Positions 60,001-64,000 of a DNA stretch of 64,000 bases are shown one piece after another. The notes under the pieces were generated by a model. The model saw only the letters and a program-made list of their open reading frames with translations. It ran no database searches and was not told where the DNA came from. Numbering within the stretch: the first letter of the stretch is position 1; every line of letters begins with the position of its first letter. Made by a program: the position numbers and the translations under genes. Source of the stretch: Nipponacmea schrenckii (lineage: Eukaryota > Mollusca > Gastropoda > Lottiidae); NCBI GenBank assembly GCA_030562195.1, contig JAUJPP010000005.1:10102826-10166825 (forward strand). The letters are read 5' to 3'.

Positions 60001-63000
60001 TATAACTTATTGGCATCTCTTCTCTCAGAATCTGGCACCGTTAACTGTTCAAGAGAATAAAACGATATAGTCATGGACTTGTTTATTCACAACACAAAAA
60101 AGGGTCAACTGAAATAAACATACGATCACTTTTACTGATACTTACTTACGTATGTATATAGTACGATCAAGGTGCATAATTGTAACATATTTGTACGTTA
60201 GAGGTTATATGGTTGCTTACGTTGGCCACTTGTATTTCAAAATCTATGACATCACTAATGGCAGCTTCGGGGTCGATAGCACCAAACTTTTTGGCAACCT
60301 TCACAGCAAATTCTTCGTAGGCCTTAACATGAATATCGTCTCGCCCGTTGAGGTAATAATCCCTCGACCCCATGAATAGTTTTGCTTGATCTACCTGAAG
60401 TTCAGAAAAATAAGATCATAGATTAATTAGAGAAAGTTTTATATCTTAAGACGGTATTTTTGTCAGCGGGTTGAAATATCTGATTTTTATCGAAAATACA
60501 GGAAAAGCGTTAACCCAAAGTTTCGTGGTCGGCATCTCGACTGTATGTACCGACACCTATTGTCATCTGATTAAAAAGCTAGTTTACATTATGTTTTTTT
60601 TTAAAAATTAAATCAGAAAGTCAGAAAAGCTTCAAAGGGCTTCTTGGGTAGTTGGTTTGGAAAATCTCGAAAGTTCTATGGTCGACTTCACGAAAATACT
60701 TACCGATAAGATATAGTAATCTGTATCATTATCATCTGGTTGAACAATGGTATGAAATATAAAGTTACTACCGAGCTGGACGTATCGCACAAAACGACGT
60801 TCAACGTAATAATTGGTGTCGTTCCAGAATGGATCCAATAAAGGCCATCCTCCTAGATAATCCATCCACTTCTCAAGTTCTGCTGTGCTGTTGGTATCTA
60901 TGGAACCTAAATTTTAACGAAATTGTTTTATTATAATGCTTTGCTCAAGTTTGTTTCTCGTCTTATTATGTATATCAGTAAATACTTTTAGCTTCTTTTT
61001 CTCGTCTGTGCTTCCAGTAATACTATACAATCTGACCAACTTAAGACGTCAATATCTCAAATATAATTTTGTACGAATCATTACAGATACACGTACAAAG
61101 GCAATAAAACCCTTTCGTATTGAAAATGGTTGCCTTATAAAACTTGTAAAATACCACGGCACTTACTTTCGTTCATACAAGATTTGTAGAATAATTTAGT
61201 TTTATGGATTGCTTCACTCTTCGACACGTCATCATTTTCCAGCAAATCTGAAATACATGGAGGTTCCTTGATAAATTCCAGTCGTTGAAGATCAAGATTA
61301 GTATTATACCAGCCAATGAAGTAATTGCTCTTGTTCAGGGCGGCATCGTAAAACCTCTTCCTCTTTTGTCTTCATCAATAATTTATTTTCAGCATCACTT
61401 AATAACGCTCCAAAGCCATTGGCATTATTAGCTTGGTATGGCAGTTGCCGCTGAAAAGGCAGATCATGGTCAATCTTCAAGAACACATGAGCCACTTAAC
61501 GACTGACATGATCAACTAAGCTGACCTTGTTTATTCTGCATGCTTGTAGACTTTTCAAGAAACCGAGTGCATTTAAAATTATACTTATATTTATGACAAG
61601 TATTCTTTTTATTATGTTATGTTATTTATTAAATGTTATGTTGTTATTAAATATTACGTTGTTATTAAATGTTACGTTGTTATTAAATGTTATGTTGTTA
61701 CTTTATTGTTAAATGTTTGTTATTATTAAATATTATGTTATTATTATTAAATGTTGCGTTGTTATCAAATGTTATGTTGTTATCAAATGTTATGCTGTTA
61801 TAAAATGTTATGCTGTTATAAAATGTTATGCTGTTATAAAATGTTATGTTATTCAATGCTATGTTATCATTAAATATTATGTACATGTAAATGTTTTACC
61901 AGATTAATGAGTTGAATTAGCTGAGCTAAGTTTCTTGTTTCTTTTCCCCTCATAAGAGACCACCTTCATTAAGAGACTGTTTTGGATTATTCCCTTGAGT
62001 GATCCACTGTACTTACGTTTTAGTTTGGTCTTAATATCGTCTATCATTACGTCAGATTGTCGCACGTGAGATCTATCAGGAGGTATAAGATGTTCGTGGT
62101 TCCAGTTACCACAGGCGTACTGGTAGAAATCATCGCATGGATCTACGCTTGCGTCCATTGCATTGAGTAGAGTTGCCGCTGAAATCATAACCAAAGCATA
62201 ACTTCATCAGATGTCTTTCTTTATTTCATATACAATGAACGAATTATGTTCAATAATGAACATATTGTTTGCCTTAGAATAATTCTGTGCCTGGGGATGA
62301 CGAGGGAAATGCGTCGAAACGTTGCATACCGCTTGTGATTGCTGTTCTTTAAAATTGTATATGTATATATTGATAACTACTTTCGACGGAGCAGTGGGTT
62401 ATAAAATATTGATAAAGCACACACACGTACTCGTTTACCATACCCCTTTCAATTGGCATTTTTGGTATTGGTCCAATGGCGTTCTGGTTAAGAGGGATTT
62501 CACTACATGTATACAGTACTAGTATTATGAATTCAACTTACACGCTCGAGAACACGCCTCTGTTAAACAAACTACAAAGAAAAAAAATTGAAAACTATAT
62601 CTAAAAAGTTTGATGCTTCGTATTTGTACTGTCTGTGGACTATTAAAGCGAAATTAATAGCATATTGAATTGTCGTCTACTAGGCGTATAGTTGCTGTGC
62701 TGTGTGTTCAAGGTGGAGACAGCCCAGCTGATACAGAGAACTAATATTCCAGTGAGCCAGTGTGCTGCGTACGGATCCCCTTACACGCAGTGTCAATACT
62801 TTTTTTTTATTATTTCGTTTCCTGCACACTATCTATAACTATATTCTAGTGAGCCGGTGAGAAGAACACTATTTTTAAGTATATTCAGCGTACCTTCAGG
62901 TACTGGCTTTGGAGTAGTTGAACCGTCGATCATGACAGGATTGGTCGTGGTTTTGGAGTCGATTTTCTGTAGTTCAGCTCTGCCAATTTCAGGTAAGTCC

Positions 63001-63592
63001 GGTGGTGCTGAAAATAATGTGTATATATTTCAGACTTGACAAGATTTCGGTAGTTTTAAAAGATATATTTCCTTTCTTATTTCAGTACTGAATTATTTCT
63101 ACTTTAAGAGATTTTACTTGGTTTCTTAAAGTCATGCTGCGTCTTAGAATGGACATAACATTAAATTCTCAAGAATGGACAGTTTGAGTATATATTCATC
63201 AGTGAAATTATCTGGTTTCATTTCAGTATTGGGAAATTTAAGTTCGGAGATTTTTTATTTAACAGAACTTTGTTTTTAAACACCACACTTCTTTTATAGT
63301 TGAGCTCCTAGAAATATGGAATCTAAAACATGTTGTTACTCAGAGTTTCACGCTATGCGATCTTCAGACAACTAACCTACTTTGAGCTACGAGTTTCATA
63401 CATACACTGCACATATTTCAGATGAAAGTAATGACCGGATTTCAAAACAAAAGGGAAAAGCGATTCCATCTTACCAGGTGCGTCCTCTTGGGTATATTTG
63501 ACCGCTACCCACGCAGATAAACCCACAGCCGCCATTCCAAATACAATGGCTACAAACAACAACTGTTTCGACCGATACGACCACTCTGCCAT
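54430..63592 (-). CDS. M13 zinc metalloendopeptidase 2 (neprilysin/ECE-like), 22 exons
   Basis: Coding exons in transcript order: 63475-63592, 62894-63007, 62542-62571, 62017-62178, 61167-61247, 60704-60906, 60221-60394, 59958-60044, 59583-59719, 59320-59413, 58364-58492, 58141-58239, 57627-57704, 57350-57462, 56961-57019, 56742-56793, 56418-56485, 55932-56056, 55442-55507, 55178-55276, 54830-54906, 54430-54529. They join to 754 residues. The predicted protein is a type II membrane peptidase: anchor at about 10-31, a Thr/Pro-rich stalk of about 38 residues, [26 protein letters not shown] (590-594), ENIADNGG (650-657), DSHSPG (His716, Arg722) and C-terminal CRIW. The substrate motif reads NAHY (549-552) where NAYY or NAFY is usual, and the Trp-Cys near the end is Phe-Cys. 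The N-terminal lobe is diverged. An acceptor-like TTTTAG 10 bp before the ATG suggests a spliced 5' UTR. Confidence 0.92.
55545..55918. repeat. Repeated segment carrying splice-donor copies, split by a SINE
   Basis: A block of about 70 bp (TTGCGCACTTCTAATAGTAT, TTTGGTCTATAAAA, CTGGTGACTGGGTAA, GAGATATACTTACATGAT) occurs about three times in the intron after M13 gene 2 exon 18. Its last part equals the true exon-18 donor (minus strand ATCATGTAAGTATATCTC), so the intron holds additional donor-like copies at about 55599-55616 and, altered, from 55844. Confidence 0.75.
55660..55842 (+). mobile_element. SINE family A, diverged body
   Basis: Contains CAGTGATGCAGGTC, GGGACAATAAACCGAGG and CAACAGTTGGAACTCGC in the order of the SINE body. 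Head and tail are missing. It lies inside the repeated donor-bearing segment. Confidence 0.6.
57064..57215 (+). mobile_element. SINE family B, headless copy
   Basis: Matches 29944-30060 in the same genomic sense (TTCACAAGTCCGCTGTGACA, GTCCTTGGCCAAACC, CGGATTATCCGTACCC). The tRNA-like head is absent. It lies in the intron between M13 gene 2 exons 14 and 15. Confidence 0.75.
57940..57995. repeat. Dispersed repeat shared with 12960-13036
   Basis: ACGCATTAATTTCT ... GCCTTACAGTATGT is shared with the sequence abutting the left edge of duplication copy 2. Probably the end of an unidentified transposon. Confidence 0.5.
58612..59215. repeat. 17-bp minisatellite in intron 10 of M13 gene 2
   Basis: About 30 units of ACTAGTCTTTACAGAGA. 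The left half is regular; the right half grows a longer higher-order unit with CACTAATCTTTACGGAACAT. ACTAGT is a palindrome in most units. Confidence 0.9.
59800..59880. mobile_element. Possible relative of the hAT-like MITE
   Basis: A G run, then CCCCCTCCATTTTTGCTCCC and GCTGCTACGGGTCTAGC resemble the right end of the element at 2040-2208. The left end and target-site duplication are not recognisable. Confidence 0.3.
61620..61880. repeat. 18-bp AT-rich minisatellite in intron 4 of M13 gene 2
   Basis: About 14 units of ATTAAATGTTATGTTGTT and variants. Unit length is a multiple of three, so long open frames rich in Asn/Ile/Leu appear on both strands; these are artefacts. Confidence 0.85.
62291..62320 (+). 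other. Weak hammerhead-like remnant
   Basis: CTGGGGATGACG, loop, CGTCGAAAC: the stem GACG/CGTC and GAAAC are present, but the CTGANGA box is degraded. It lies in the intron after M13 gene 2 exon 3. Confidence 0.2.
62894..63592 (-). CDS. M13 gene 2, start, membrane-anchor and stalk exons
   Basis: Exon 1 (63475-63592) encodes MAEWSYRSK then a hydrophobic run ([20 protein letters not shown]) and ends QEDAP. Exon 2 (62894-63007) encodes a Pro/Thr/Lys-rich stalk including KTTTNPVM and STTPKPVPE, about twice as long as the corresponding segment of gene 1. The start codon has A at -3 and G at +4; an ATG 8 bp upstream is out of frame. Confidence 0.8.
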
Positions 63593-64000
63593 CCTTCATC
63601 CCTAAAACATTTTAATAACGACCCATTGAACCCATTGAACCTTTCAAATGTTGCCTTCGGAACGTTCCCTTCAGTCTGTATCCGGTTCTGGTTTTGGTCT
63701 AAAAGGTACCAGACCGCTTGGAACACTATAAAAACAATTTTCCTGAAACACATTACGAACGAAACCATCTTCCTTCGAAATGACCCCTTCGGATTTTTTA
63801 GTTTCTTCATTGCACACTGCACTGAGAAGCCCAGCATAATTTAACTTATTCAGAAACAGAAAAACCCCATCCCATTATATACAACATGTTTTGTGTTCCT
63901 CATCGACAGCATAACAGTACGCTAAAATAAAAGTAGAACTCCATTTCATAATCATATCTAAATAAAGATCATCAAATTTTTACCTCTATCAGAAGTCCAC
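63593..64000. other. Upstream region of M13 gene 2
   Basis: No further coding exon recognised. On the minus strand TTTTAG just before GGATGAAGG at about 63603 could be the acceptor of a 5' UTR intron. Promoter elements cannot be assigned with confidence. Confidence 0.4.

Noticed and set aside
61304..61495. Minus-strand 63-codon frame between M13 gene 2 exons, first considered as the missing exon 5
   Set aside because: It does not resemble M13 proteins. The real exon is 61167-61247, encoding LLENDD ... FYKSCMNE with correct phases.
62542..62560. Shorter version of M13 gene 2 exon 3 using the inner acceptor TTAACAG
   Set aside because: It stays in frame but loses the first Cys of the conserved VCLTEAC pair. 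The outer acceptor (TTTGTAG before 62571) restores it.
1..64000. CRISPR arrays, operons, phage or bacterial genes
   Set aside because: The window has clear animal exon-intron genes; the tandem repeats lack CRISPR-like unique spacers.

Overview
This window is intron-rich animal nuclear DNA. All introns I could place are GT-AG, and the AT-rich non-coding DNA is crowded with tRNA-derived SINEs and minisatellites. The combination suggests a lophotrochozoan, most likely a gastropod mollusc, but that is inference: nothing in the window fixes the species.

Left third (about 1-28.2 kb): a plus-strand gene for a multi-CUB-domain protein. Five CUB units are encoded by a repeating three-exon module with constant intron phases. 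They end in a Glu/Pro/Lys-rich stalk and a hydrophobic C-terminus that looks like a GPI-anchor signal or terminal membrane segment. The 5' part of this locus (995-11468) recurs almost unchanged at 13037-23262. The first copy stops at a run of exactly 500 N (11469-11968), about 90 bp before its next exon would be expected. The two copies share all transposon insertions, are nearly identical in exons, differ by indels and repeat number in introns, and cannot be spliced together in frame. The simplest reading is two haplotypes placed side by side by scaffolding. A true tandem duplication is not excluded.

Middle (28.2-38.6 kb): no convincing gene. It holds two SINE families, a minisatellite made of amplified tRNA-like A-box units, 31-bp, 38-bp, 18-bp and 197-bp arrays, and a 144-bp array just upstream of the next gene.

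Right half (38.7-63.6 kb): two complete, convergent (tail-to-tail) genes for M13 zinc endopeptidases of the neprilysin/endothelin-converting-enzyme type. I resolved 22 coding exons in each (737 and 754 residues). Both have a short cytoplasmic N-terminus, one membrane anchor, [13 protein letters not shown], the catalytic His/Arg pair and a C-terminal CxxW. Exon order, intron phases and most exon lengths match, so they are an old inverted duplicate pair.

The most notable small-scale events are: a SINE whose target-site duplication copied a splice donor of M13 gene 1; a LINE-tail insertion nested in a complete SINE, both with clear target-site duplications; minisatellites built from SINE A-boxes; a hAT-type MITE; and hammerhead-ribozyme-like cores typical of Penelope-like elements. 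Coordinates come from reading by eye; no alignment or database search was run.
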